From Caenimonas sp. SL110 (lineage in GTDB: Bacteria; Pseudomonadota; Gammaproteobacteria; Burkholderiales; Burkholderiaceae_C), in the NCBI RefSeq assembly GCF_001044395.1, contig NZ_JANU01000016.1, positions 124,001-188,000 of the forward strand: DNA of 64,000 bases, given 5' to 3'. Made by a program: the position numbers and the translations under genes. The notes beneath the pieces were generated by a model that saw only the letters and a program-made list of their open reading frames with translations, was not told the origin of the DNA and ran no database searches. Of the stretch, positions 53,529-61,843 are shown piece after piece (the first letter of the stretch is position 1; the number at the start of each line of letters is the position of its first letter).

Positions 53529-54973
53529 ACAGTCAACTCAAGCCGTTCATAGAGCTTGGCTCGGGAAATTCCCAGCAGTTTTGCCGCAGCAACCTTGTTT
53601 CCGCCGGTCGCCGTCATGGCGGCAGCAATGGCTTGCTGCTCCAGTTCAGCGACCTGGTCGCCCAGCGATCGCAGCAGGTCACCGCGCTGTCCCACGCGCT
53701 GGCCCAGGGGCAGCGGCGCCACGCGCTCGATGCCGGCCTCCCGCAGCACCTGCTCCAGGTGCACGGCTTCGATGTGGCGCGAGTCGCTGCGCATGGCCGC
53801 CTGCTCCAGCACGTTGCGCAGTTCGCGCGTGTTGCCGCGCCAGGGCTGCGCAGCCAGCATCGCCACTGCCTCCGGGCTCAGTTCGAGGGGACCGGTCTGA
53901 TTGCGCGTGGCGATGTCCTCGGCCAGCACTTCAACAAGAGCCGGGATGTCGTCCCTGCGCTCGCGCAAGGGCGGCACGCGAATCGGCAGCACGTTCAGGC
54001 GGTAGTACAGGTCTTCGCGGAACTTGCCCTCACGCACCAGCTGACCCAGGTCACGCGACGTCGCCGCAATCACCCGCGCATCGAAGCGGATGAGCTTGTT
54101 GGAACCCAGCGGCTCGATCTCGCCTTCCTGCAGCGCGCGAAGCAGCTTGGCCTGCAGCGATTGCGGCATGTCGCCGATCTCGTCGAGAAAGAGGGTGCCG
54201 CCATCGGCCAGCTTGAACTTGCCGTCACGACCCTTGCGGTCAGCGCCGGTGAACGCGCCGGGCGCAAAGCCGAAGAATTCGGATTCGAGCAGCGTGTCGG
54301 GCACGGCTGCGATGTTCACGCTGACCATCGGGCCGTCGGCGCGCTTGGATGCGGCGTGAATCGCCTGCGCCAGCAGCTCCTTGCCGGTACCGGTTTCACC
54401 CAGCAGCAACACCGGACTCGATGACATCGCCGCGCGCCGCGCCTGCCGCTTGACCTCGACAGCCGCATCGCTGCTGCCGACAAAACTTGCCAGGGTGTAC
54501 TTGGTGCGCCGCTGGCTCGCCAGTTCGCGGCGTGCGTCGTCCAGGTCACGATGCAGGGCCGCAAACTTTTCGATGAGTGGTTGCAGCGTGGTCTCGGGAT
54601 GGTCGAACAGCACGATCCCCAGCGCGCCAATCACCTGCCCCGTTTCATCGCGCAGCGGAATACGGCTGACCACAAAGGTGCCGGCCCGGTTGGACAGCAG
54701 GTCGATCAGGATGGGCTTGCCGGTGCGGATCACGCGGTCCATCTGCGTGTTGTGCACGACTTCGGACACCGGATGGCCCACGAAATCTTCCACGCGCGGA
54801 AACCCGAGCGCCGGCAGGAATCGCTTGTACTGGTCGTTGATCCACACCACGCGTGCCTCGCGATCGACCAGCAGCATGCCTTCACTGGCGTTGGCGAACA
54901 TGTCGAACATCGAGCGAGCCGCCAGCTCCAGGATGCGTTGGCCGTCAAGCGGTAGCGGGTCGGTGGTAGCCAT
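53525..54973 (-). CDS. PAS-domain sigma-54-dependent transcriptional activator
   Basis: A 482-residue protein. PAS domain at about residues 20-125 (FANASEGMLLVDREARVVWIND, quoted in part, and FVGHPVSEVVHNT) probably senses a small molecule. A short coiled linker follows. AAA+ domain: Walker A GETGTGKE, sigma-54 contact loop GAFTGA, Walker B GTLFLDEIGD, Arg finger region FREDLYYRLNVLPIRVPPLRER. C-terminal Fis-type HTH: GGNKVAAAKLLGISRAKLYERL. No phospho-receiver domain. A GTG start 36 bp upstream is possible. It lies directly upstream of a -24/-12 promoter and two palindromes before livK, so it probably controls that operon in response to the substrate. Confidence 0.92.
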   Translation of the reverse strand: MATTDPLPLDGQRILELAARSMFDMFANASEGMLLVDREARVVWINDQYKRFLPALGFPRVEDFVGHPVSEVVHNTQMDRVIRTGKPILIDLLSNRAGTFVVSRIPLRDETGQVIGALGIVLFDHPETTLQPLIEKFAALHRDLDDARRELASQRRTKYTLASFVGSSDAAVEVKRQARRAAMSSSPVLLLGETGTGKELLAQAIHAASKRADGPMVSVNIAAVPDTLLESEFFGFAPGAFTGADRKGRDGKFKLADGGTLFLDEIGDMPQSLQAKLLRALQEGEIEPLGSNKLIRFDARVIAATSRDLGQLVREGKFREDLYYRLNVLPIRVPPLRERRDDIPALVEVLAEDIATRNQTGPLELSPEAVAMLAAQPWRGNTRELRNVLEQAAMRSDSRHIEAVHLEQVLREAGIERVAPLPLGQRVGQRGDLLRSLGDQVAELEQQAIAAAMTATGGNKVAAAKLLGISRAKLYERLELTV

Positions 54974-55013
54974 GCGGCCGATGGTAGCGGCAGCGCCGGT
55001 GCCGGCCACCGGT

Positions 55014-55042
55014 GGAAAACGCTAGCTCGGTGTAACCACCAA
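55014..55042 (+). promoter_or_regulatory. Weak hrp-box-like promoter before the chaperone gene
   Basis: GGAAAA, 16 nt, CCACCAA resembles the HrpL-dependent hrp box GGAACC-N15-17-CCACnnA (second element perfect, first 4 of 6). It is 91 bp before the chaperone ATG. No PIP box was found. This is a speculative call. Confidence 0.25.
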
Positions 55043-55133
55043 GCGAGTTCGAGACTTCCGGGTAGTGCAAGTCTTCAAGGGCCGCGCTTACCCTGTCTCC
55101 TCGTCAGTCGACAGCCCGGCACAAGGAGTCCCA

Positions 55134-55571
55134 ATGAGCGTCGCGAATTTTCAGGCCTTGTGCGACGGGTTTTGCGAAGCGGCCAATGCACCGGCACCGC
55201 AGCTAGCCCCCGACAGCCAGGGCGTGATGGTCTTCTCCACCGAGATCGCAGATGTTGCCGTCAACATCATGCACACGCAGGCCACCCACCCCGACAGCGC
55301 GTTTGTGCTCATCGACTTCGGGCCGCCGCCGCCCGAACACGAGGCCCAGGCCCTTCGCGCATTGCTCCTGATCAACTTCACCATGCTGGGCGAAGAAACC
55401 GCGTCCACATTCAGCATTCATCCGGTCTACGGCAATGTCACGCTGCAGGCCAGGTATCCGTTTCAGGGACGATCGGGCGTGGAGCTCCTGCGGTCGGTGC
55501 GCACCCTGGTGGCGATGGCATTGCAATGGCGCGATACCTACTTCCTGCAAACAGCTTCGCACGCCGCCTGA
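55134..55571 (+). CDS. CesT/Tir-type type III secretion chaperone
   Basis: A 145-residue protein with AAGGAG before the ATG. The pattern of a short N-terminal helix (FQALCDGFCEAANAP), strands with FVLIDFGPPPPEHEAQALRAL (quoted in part), LINFTMLGEETASTFSIHP and VTLQARYPF, and a last helix ELLRSVRTLVAMALQWRDTYF is that of class I type III chaperones, which hold effectors unfolded as dimers until secretion. It is directly upstream (19 bp) of a large effector-like gene, as usual for such pairs. No type III apparatus genes are in the window. Confidence 0.75.
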   Translation: MSVANFQALCDGFCEAANAPAPQLAPDSQGVMVFSTEIADVAVNIMHTQATHPDSAFVLIDFGPPPPEHEAQALRALLLINFTMLGEETASTFSIHPVYGNVTLQARYPFQGRSGVELLRSVRTLVAMALQWRDTYFLQTASHAA

Positions 55572-55590
55572 GAGCGGCAAGGCGTTAAAC

Positions 55591-57930
55591 ATGACCGGCA
55601 GTACTTCCCTTCCCTCCCGAGCCGGGCCGCTGCGGGCCGGTCCCCGCAACCCCATGCGGGCTGCACTCCCTGTACCCCATGCCAAGCTCGCGTCCGACCG
55701 GGACGGCGCAGCTGCTGCGGTCGACCCGACTACCGCGCCAATCGTTGTCAAGGCGCACCCCACAGAGCCGCAAAGGTGCGCGGCAACGCACGGCACACTG
55801 CCCTCTTCGCACCCCGGCGCCAACGACATCGTTGATTCGATCCTGTCGTACCGGTTTCCGGCCACGCCAGAGGCCTACGAAATACTGCGCACCGGCGCGG
55901 TACTCCAGCCCGTCGCCGAGCCTGCAACGTTCACCATCCCGATCAATGAACACGAGCTGGCAAACCCTGCCGCCGACTCGCCCCAGGAGTCCTCCCACGA
56001 GTCGTCCCCTGCCTCACCCCACGACGGACCGGCGTGGCATTGGGCGGACGTGCGGGAGTACATGCCCCACATGCCGCACATCCCGCATCTGCCGCATTTG
56101 CCGCAGCTCCACCTGCCCGAGTTCCATCTGCCGCGAATGCCGTGGAGCAGCATCTGCAGCACGCTCGAGCTGGCCGGCGGCAGCGGCCTCAAGACGCTCG
56201 GCGCGATCTTCACGATCCGCCAGTTCGCATCGGTGGTCACCTACATCACGATGCTCTACATCAACGACCTGCTCGATGGCAGCGACCCCGCAGCCGACAA
56301 TCGAAACGCGTTGTTCCTGAGCGCGCCGTTCTTTCTCGCGCATGTGGTCATCTCCCACAAGTACGCGGGCCGCGCCTTTTCGTCGATGCTGACTTTCAAG
56401 GCGAAGGACGAAGATGGCGACGAATACATTCATCGCGTCGGTGGCGAACACCACGACAAAATTACTGCTGCCCTCGGGCAATTACCGACGGTCTTCACCC
56501 TCGGGCTGGCACTGACGAATGGCTGGAATCTCACGGGCACCGAGTTCAACAAGGTGATGCTGACGTCCCTGGTTGCTGCGGCCAACAAGACCCACATCTA
56601 CTGCCTGGGGCGCGGCGTTCTCGAGAAGTTCGGCGCGAGGCTGATGCCCGATATCGTTTTTGTCGGCAAGGAGGGCCGTGAGCTTGGGGCAGACAGCGTC
56701 GAGAAACTGGCCGGCAAGACTGCCATGTTCATGGCACCTTTCGTCATCGTGAACGCCGGCTTCGTGGTTGAAGCCTTGCTCAATTTCAAATGGGCCGATG
56801 CATTGACCATCCACGCCGGCGACGGTGCGCCCATGACCTCGCCTACGGTCGACATGCATGTGGGGCTGTACGAATGGACGCTCTATCCGATCATCATGTT
56901 TTCCATGTGGGCGGCCGCCAGGACCGAAGGCGGCTCGATCGCCCTGCGCTCGAAATTGCGCAGGACCGATGCAGCCGATGAAATTCCGCCGCCTCCCGAC
57001 GAACCTCCACCGCCTCTGGAGGACGCCATACCAGGCCCGCCACCGGAAGAAGAGCTTGACGCAGAGGTCGTGCGTATCCACATCACGCCCGAGGTGACCC
57101 AGCAGGTCGCCGACGCAGCCAATTCCCTGCAGAACCGGAAGTTCATGTCGTGGTGGCGCTGGCTCGTATCGTCGCCAGCGGCGCCGCACGTCTATTCGAG
57201 CGTGGGGGGCTTTCGCATCCTGATGAATGACTGCCTGAACTGGACACTTTGCGATCCGGCGATTGCTGCGCTGAACGCCAGCAGCATGCCGTTTGGCATC
57301 GCCGGATTCCATGCCATCCTGATGGGCCCTTTCGAGCTGGTGCCCGGGCTTCGCCTGATTCCCGGCATCAGCGCCCAGGCCACCGAGGGTTCGGCCAACC
57401 GGCTTCTCTTCGACAAGCTCCTGCACCTGTTCAAGTGCCAGGACCTGCTTCACGTGGCGCGTTTCAACACGCCGCCTACACACTGGGAAGTCCCCATTCT
57501 TCGCAGGACGCTGGACCCCGAGATTCTGGGCTTCGTGAAGGGCAACGAAGCCTTCGACGACGTCAGGGAGCATGTTGAACGGCTCGCCAATGCCAATCGA
57601 CCCAGACGGGCAGAACAGAATCCGCACACGGCAACCCTGCTCAGCGAGGGCCAATATCCCCCAGCCGCGATGACGCGCAAGTTCGGCCGCTATATCGCCC
57701 GATCGAAGTTCCTGCCGAACTCGCCATTCACCAGCGGCATCATGGCCCTGGCCAAAAAGCTGCACGAAGAAGCCGAGGAAGGCCTGCGGCGCTACAACGA
57801 GGCCGTGTCACAAGGACGGGCCGAACCGCAGACCGCCACGCAGGTAGGGGACGACGATGAGATCCCCCCGCCGCCCACGCGAAGCCCGACCATGGACGAA
57901 GGCGTCGCCCGGCCGTCGTCCAGGTCCTAA
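55591..57930 (+). CDS. Candidate type III effector, multi-segment membrane protein with proline-rich motifs
   Basis: A 779-residue protein of unknown family. The first 150 residues are disordered, rich in Ser, Pro, Ala, Thr, with no Sec signal, as in type III effectors. Residues 158-184 are a His/Pro/Leu repeat (MPHMPHIPHLPHLPQLHLP). Hydrophobic, probably membrane-inserted segments are near 200-225, 240-256, 295-315, 378-398, 425-445 and 565-590. Two EIPPPP sites occur at 464-469 and 757-762, the first in DEIPPPPDEPPPPLED. The gene follows a CesT-type chaperone gene by 19 bp. Its end overlaps the convergent tctA by 4 bp. No catalytic motif was recognised. Alternative: a partner of another secretion system; the chaperone makes type III most likely. 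Confidence 0.65.
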   Translation: MTGSTSLPSRAGPLRAGPRNPMRAALPVPHAKLASDRDGAAAAVDPTTAPIVVKAHPTEPQRCAATHGTLPSSHPGANDIVDSILSYRFPATPEAYEILRTGAVLQPVAEPATFTIPINEHELANPAADSPQESSHESSPASPHDGPAWHWADVREYMPHMPHIPHLPHLPQLHLPEFHLPRMPWSSICSTLELAGGSGLKTLGAIFTIRQFASVVTYITMLYINDLLDGSDPAADNRNALFLSAPFFLAHVVISHKYAGRAFSSMLTFKAKDEDGDEYIHRVGGEHHDKITAALGQLPTVFTLGLALTNGWNLTGTEFNKVMLTSLVAAANKTHIYCLGRGVLEKFGARLMPDIVFVGKEGRELGADSVEKLAGKTAMFMAPFVIVNAGFVVEALLNFKWADALTIHAGDGAPMTSPTVDMHVGLYEWTLYPIIMFSMWAAARTEGGSIALRSKLRRTDAADEIPPPPDEPPPPLEDAIPGPPPEEELDAEVVRIHITPEVTQQVADAANSLQNRKFMSWWRWLVSSPAAPHVYSSVGGFRILMNDCLNWTLCDPAIAALNASSMPFGIAGFHAILMGPFELVPGLRLIPGISAQATEGSANRLLFDKLLHLFKCQDLLHVARFNTPPTHWEVPILRRTLDPEILGFVKGNEAFDDVREHVERLANANRPRRAEQNPHTATLLSEGQYPPAAMTRKFGRYIARSKFLPNSPFTSGIMALAKKLHEEAEEGLRRYNEAVSQGRAEPQTATQVGDDDEIPPPPTRSPTMDEGVARPSSRS

Positions 57931-59429
57931 GCCGCCGCCCGCCTGCGACTCATCATCCGCGACAGGCGCGGCAGCACCAGCACCGCAATCACCAGGATCA
58001 GCAGCGACAGCGACATGGGCCGCTGCACGAAGACCGCGAAGCTGCCCTCGCCGATCGACACGGCATTGCGCATCTGCGCTTCGGCGAGCGGCCCGAGGAT
58101 CATGCCCACCACCACCGGTGCTGTGGGGAAGTCGTAGCGACGCATCAACACGCCAATCAGGCCGATGACATACAGCAGCACCAGGTCGAACGCGCTTTGC
58201 CGCATGCCATAAGCGCCCACCGTTGCGAAGATCAGGATGCCTGCGTAGAGCTGCGGCTTCGGGATCTTCAGCAGCATCACCCACAGCTTGACCAGCGGCA
58301 GGTTCAGGATCAGCAGCATCACGTTGCCGATATAGAGCGACGCAATCAGCGCCCACACCAATGCAGCTGATGTGGTGAACAGCTGCGGACCGGGTTGCAG
58401 GCCGTAGTTCTGGAATGCGCCCAGCAAGATGGCCGTGGTGTTCGACGTGGGGATTCCCAGCGTGAGCAAGGGGATGAGCGCCGCAGTCACGGTGGCGTTG
58501 TTCGCCGCCTCAGGACCGGCCACACCTTCGATGGCACCCTTGGTGCCGAACTCCGCCAGGTCTTCTCCCTTGGCGAGCTTCTTTTCCATGGCGTAGGAAA
58601 GAAACGTCGGAATCTCGGTGCCGCCTGCCGGAATGCAGCCAAACGGCGTGCCGATGGCAGTGCCGCGCAGCCACGCAGGGATCGACCGCTTCCAGTCGCG
58701 TTTGGTCATGTAGACCTTGGTCAACGCGTTCTGTTTTTCGACAACCTTGCCCTCGTACATGCCGGCGTACAGCACCTCGGCCACGGCAAACAGGCCCACC
58801 GCCACCAGGACGATCTCGATGCCGTCGAGCAGCTCGGCCTTGCCCATGGTGTAGCGCGGTTGGCCCGAAATCTGGTCCAGGCCGATGCAGCCGATCGCCA
58901 GGCCGATCATCAGCGCGGTCATGCCGCGCAGCGTGCTCTTGCCGAGCACCGCGCTCACCGTGGTGAATGCCAGCACCATCAGCATGAAATATTCAGGCGG
59001 GCCGAGCTTGACCGCAAACTCGGCAACGACCGGCGCGAAGAGCGTCACGATGATGGTTGCAATCGTTCCTGCCACGAACGAGCCGATGGCCGCTGTCGCA
59101 AGCGCCGCGCCGGCTCGCCCGCTCTTGGCCATCTTGTTGCCCTCCATCGCCGTCACCATGGTCGCGGTCTCACCGGGTGTGTTCAGCAAGATGGAGGTGG
59201 TCGAGCCGCCGTACATCGCACCGTAGTAGATGCCGGCAAAGAAAATCATCGATGCCGTGACTTCGACCTTGGCAGTGATCGGCAGCAGCATGGCGACAGC
59301 CACTGCGGGCCCGATGCCGGGCAGAACACCGACCGCTGTGCCGAGCACGCAGCCGACAAAGGCCCACATCAGGTTGACGGGCGTGATGGCGACGGCGAAA
59401 CCGTGCAGCAGTGCGTTGAGGATTTCCAT
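57927..59429 (-). CDS. tctA: TctA large permease subunit
   Basis: A 500-residue inner-membrane protein of about 10-12 segments. Signatures are [41 protein letters not shown] and [16 protein letters not shown], with [20 protein letters not shown] (the GVAAPEAANNA block). It imports tricarboxylates such as citrate with TctB and TctC. The ATG follows the tctB stop by one base. Convergent overlap of 4 bp with the effector-like gene. Confidence 0.94.
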   Translation of the reverse strand: MEILNALLHGFAVAITPVNLMWAFVGCVLGTAVGVLPGIGPAVAVAMLLPITAKVEVTASMIFFAGIYYGAMYGGSTTSILLNTPGETATMVTAMEGNKMAKSGRAGAALATAAIGSFVAGTIATIIVTLFAPVVAEFAVKLGPPEYFMLMVLAFTTVSAVLGKSTLRGMTALMIGLAIGCIGLDQISGQPRYTMGKAELLDGIEIVLVAVGLFAVAEVLYAGMYEGKVVEKQNALTKVYMTKRDWKRSIPAWLRGTAIGTPFGCIPAGGTEIPTFLSYAMEKKLAKGEDLAEFGTKGAIEGVAGPEAANNATVTAALIPLLTLGIPTSNTTAILLGAFQNYGLQPGPQLFTTSAALVWALIASLYIGNVMLLILNLPLVKLWVMLLKIPKPQLYAGILIFATVGAYGMRQSAFDLVLLYVIGLIGVLMRRYDFPTAPVVVGMILGPLAEAQMRNAVSIGEGSFAVFVQRPMSLSLLILVIAVLVLPRLSRMMSRRRAAA

Positions 59430-59430
59430 G

Positions 59431-59943
59431 TCAGAGCCACCCGGTCGATGTGAGGCCCGGCAGGTTGATCGCCAGGAATTGCGTGAACATCCAGAACACC
59501 GGCGCGGCAATCGCTGCACCGGTCACCAGGTCCATCAGCAGCGCGCGAGCGGATGTTGCATGCAGCCCCTGCGCACGCTTGAGTCCTTGCACCGCGAGCA
59601 TGTAGCACAGCGTGCAGCTCAGGATGAATCCGATGGTGGTGATGAGCGCGGCGTTGGCCAGCAGGCCGGCGGAGATCCAGGCCAGCGCGCCCCAATAGGT
59701 CTTCGCGTCACCCGAAGGCTCTTCCATGTTGCGAAAGCCGCCCGTGAGCGATTCGTACAGGATCATGCCGCCGCACAGCACGAGCGATACGGCAACGACC
59801 CAGGGCAGGAAGTTCGGCCCCACGCCGCCATAGCCTGCAGCCGACGGAATGCTGATGGCGCCGGCAGCCAGCGCCAGGCCCAGCAGGAGCACGCCAGCGC
59901 CCACCGCCACTTGCGCCGGATTCTTTGAGTGTTGTTCTGTCAT
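59431..59943 (-). CDS. tctB: TctB small permease subunit
   Basis: A 170-residue inner-membrane protein with four hydrophobic segments. SIPSAAGYGGVGPNFLPWVV is the family block (GxGPxxFP), and the end FLAINLPGLTSTGWL is usual. It is part of the tctCBA operon, separated from tctC by a gap with a terminator-like hairpin and a short tandem repeat. Confidence 0.88.
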   Translation of the reverse strand: MTEQHSKNPAQVAVGAGVLLLGLALAAGAISIPSAAGYGGVGPNFLPWVVAVSLVLCGGMILYESLTGGFRNMEEPSGDAKTYWGALAWISAGLLANAALITTIGFILSCTLCYMLAVQGLKRAQGLHATSARALLMDLVTGAAIAAPVFWMFTQFLAINLPGLTSTGWL

Positions 59944-59975
59944 GGCGAGTTTCTCCAGCTCTTGTCTGGCAACGC

Positions 59976-60008
59976 GAAAAAATGGCGCCCGGTGATGAGC
60001 CGGGCGCC
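59976..60008 (-). terminator. Intrinsic terminator between tctC and tctB
   Basis: On the minus strand GGCGCCCGG-CTCATCA-CCGGGCGCC is followed by ATTTTTTCG. It would favour tctC transcripts over tctBA. Confidence 0.8.
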
Positions 60009-60050
60009 GCTGGTGACCGCTGATGACCGCTGTGGGCCGCTGATGACCGC
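60008..60050. repeat. 10-bp tandem repeat in tctC-tctB gap
   Basis: Four successive 10-bp units of the type TGRTGACCGC (tggtgaccgc, tgatgaccgc, tgtgggccgc, tgatgaccgc) start at 60011. The period equals about one helical turn. The copies are imperfect in the third unit. Confidence 0.7.
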
Positions 60051-60080
60051 TGGTACTGCGCGGGCATCAGGCCCCGGCGA

Positions 60081-61040
60081 TCAGACCATGCCGGACTTGA
60101 CCATGGTTGCGCGCAGGCTGGCGAAGTCGTCATCGACGAACTTCTCGAACGCGGCGCCCGACAGGACAGCTGGCGTCCAGTTGTTCTTTTCGAGGGCCTC
60201 GGTCCAGCTCTTGGTCTTGAGCGCGGCCAGCACCATGTCGGTCAGTGCCTTGCGCTGTGCGTCGGTGATGCCGGGTGCGCCATAGACGCCGCGCCAGTTG
60301 CCGATCTCGACATTGATGCCCTGCTCCTTGAGCGTGGGCACATTCACGCCCTTCAGGCGAGCGCCCGAAGTGACGCCGATCGCCTTCATCTTGCCGGTGT
60401 TGATGTACTCGGCAAACTCGCTGTAGCCACTGCCGCCGACCGTGACGTTGCCGCCCAGGATGGCCGCAGTCGCCTCACCGCCCCCACGGAACGCAACGTA
60501 GTTGATCTTGGCTGGGTCCACGCCCACTTCACGCGCAATCATCGCGGCTGCGATGTGCTCGGTGGAACCGCGCGAACCGCCGCCCCACTTCACGCTGCCG
60601 GGGTCTTTCTTCAGCTGCGCGACCACATCGGCCATCGTCTTGAGCGGCGAATTGGCAGGCAGCACGAACACGTTGTATTCGCTGGTCAGGCGTGCAATCG
60701 GCGTGGCTGCCGACAGGCTCACCGGCGGCTTGCCGGTGATGATGCCGCCCAGCATCACGGCGCCCATCACCATCATGGCGTTCGGGTCGCCCTTGCTGCC
60801 GTTGACGAACTGCGCCAGGCCCAGAGCGCCGGCGGCGCCGCCCTTGTTTTCGTAGTTCACCGAGTCAGCGACCTTGGAGTCGATGAGCGCCTTGCCCAGT
60901 GCACGGCCTGTGGTGTCCCAGCCGCCGCCGGGGTTGGCCGGGATCATCATCTTGACGTTGGCGGCTGCGCGGGCTGTCAGCGGCAGGGCGCCGGCTGCGG
61001 CCAGGGCGGCCATGGTTCTGAGGAATGTGTCTCGACGCAT
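60081..61040 (-). CDS. tctC: TctC periplasmic tricarboxylate receptor (Bug family)
   Basis: A 319-residue protein; GGAGA lies before the ATG at 61040. Signal peptide MRRDTFLRTMAALAAAG is followed by LTARA-AANVK, with twin Arg by chance or Tat-like. Blocks are KMMIPANPGGGWDTTGRALG, NYENKGGAAGALGLAQF and WGGGSRGSTEHIAAAMIAREVG. It binds tricarboxylates for TctAB. It is divergent from tctDE, whose products usually activate this operon. Confidence 0.92.
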   Translation of the reverse strand: MRRDTFLRTMAALAAAGALPLTARAAANVKMMIPANPGGGWDTTGRALGKALIDSKVADSVNYENKGGAAGALGLAQFVNGSKGDPNAMMVMGAVMLGGIITGKPPVSLSAATPIARLTSEYNVFVLPANSPLKTMADVVAQLKKDPGSVKWGGGSRGSTEHIAAAMIAREVGVDPAKINYVAFRGGGEATAAILGGNVTVGGSGYSEFAEYINTGKMKAIGVTSGARLKGVNVPTLKEQGINVEIGNWRGVYGAPGITDAQRKALTDMVLAALKTKSWTEALEKNNWTPAVLSGAAFEKFVDDDFASLRATMVKSGMV

Positions 61041-61168
61041 ATTGGTCTCCATTTGGTTTTTTTCAGACCTGGCAATCATGCGCCGTCTGCCTGTCAATCG
61101 GCTGTCCGGGGCATTGGGGAAACTACTGAAACGCGGCTCGCTACCCTCAGCCTTTAACCTGTGCACCC

Positions 61169-61843
61169 ATGAAGCTGCTTCTTGTCGAGGACGATCCATC
61201 CATGCAGGCCACGCTCGAGCGCTCGCTCACGCGGCGTGGCATGCAGGTGCACGCCTGCTCGGACGGCCGCCAGGCGCTGGAGCGATGGCGCTCGCATGAG
61301 CCCGATGTCGTGCTGCTCGATCTCACATTACCGGGCCTGGACGGCCTGCAGGTGCTGGAGCGCGCCCGGGGCGGCGGCCTGGCAACGCCGGTCCTGATCC
61401 TCACGGCGCGAGGCACCGTGGGCGACCGGGTCATCGGCCTGAACACCGGGGCCGACGACTACCTGGCCAAACCCTTCGACCTGGACGAGCTCGAAGCGCG
61501 ATTGCATGCGCTGCATCGGCGGCGCGCAGCGGGCCAGCGCGAGACGCCTTCGCACACGGTCGGAAACCTGCGCTACGACAGGGACAGCGGCGCGATCTAT
61601 CACGGCGCACAGGTGCTGGAGCTGACCCCGCGCGAACTTGCCCTGCTGCAAGCCCTGATGGTCAAGCCGGGCCACGCGGTGAGCAAGGAGCGCCTGTTCG
61701 AACTCGTGTTTCCCGGCGAGGCGGATGTGCAGTACGAGGCGGTGGAAGTCGTGGTTTACCGGTTGCGAAAGAAGCTCGCGCCCACCGGTGCCACCCTGAT
61801 GACGCTGCGCGGCCTGGGCTACCTGCTCAAGGCGCAAGCCTGA
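61169..61843 (+). CDS. tctD: Response regulator TctD (OmpR family)
   Basis: A 224-residue protein. Receiver domain: LLVEDD, phospho-acceptor Asp51 (VVLLDLTLPGLDG), Thr79 (LILTARG) and Lys101 (DDYLAKPFD). Winged-helix DNA-binding domain from about 125: LELTPRELALLQALM, VSKERLFELVF, VEVVVYRLRKKL. Its stop overlaps the tctE start (ATGA). Location opposite tctCBA supports control of that operon. Confidence 0.92.
   Translation: MKLLLVEDDPSMQATLERSLTRRGMQVHACSDGRQALERWRSHEPDVVLLDLTLPGLDGLQVLERARGGGLATPVLILTARGTVGDRVIGLNTGADDYLAKPFDLDELEARLHALHRRRAAGQRETPSHTVGNLRYDRDSGAIYHGAQVLELTPRELALLQALMVKPGHAVSKERLFELVFPGEADVQYEAVEVVVYRLRKKLAPTGATLMTLRGLGYLLKAQA

Noticed and set aside
55021-55134. PIP box (TTCGB-N15-TTCGB) before the chaperone gene
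   Set aside because: Only one TTCG is present and no second copy lies at the right distance.
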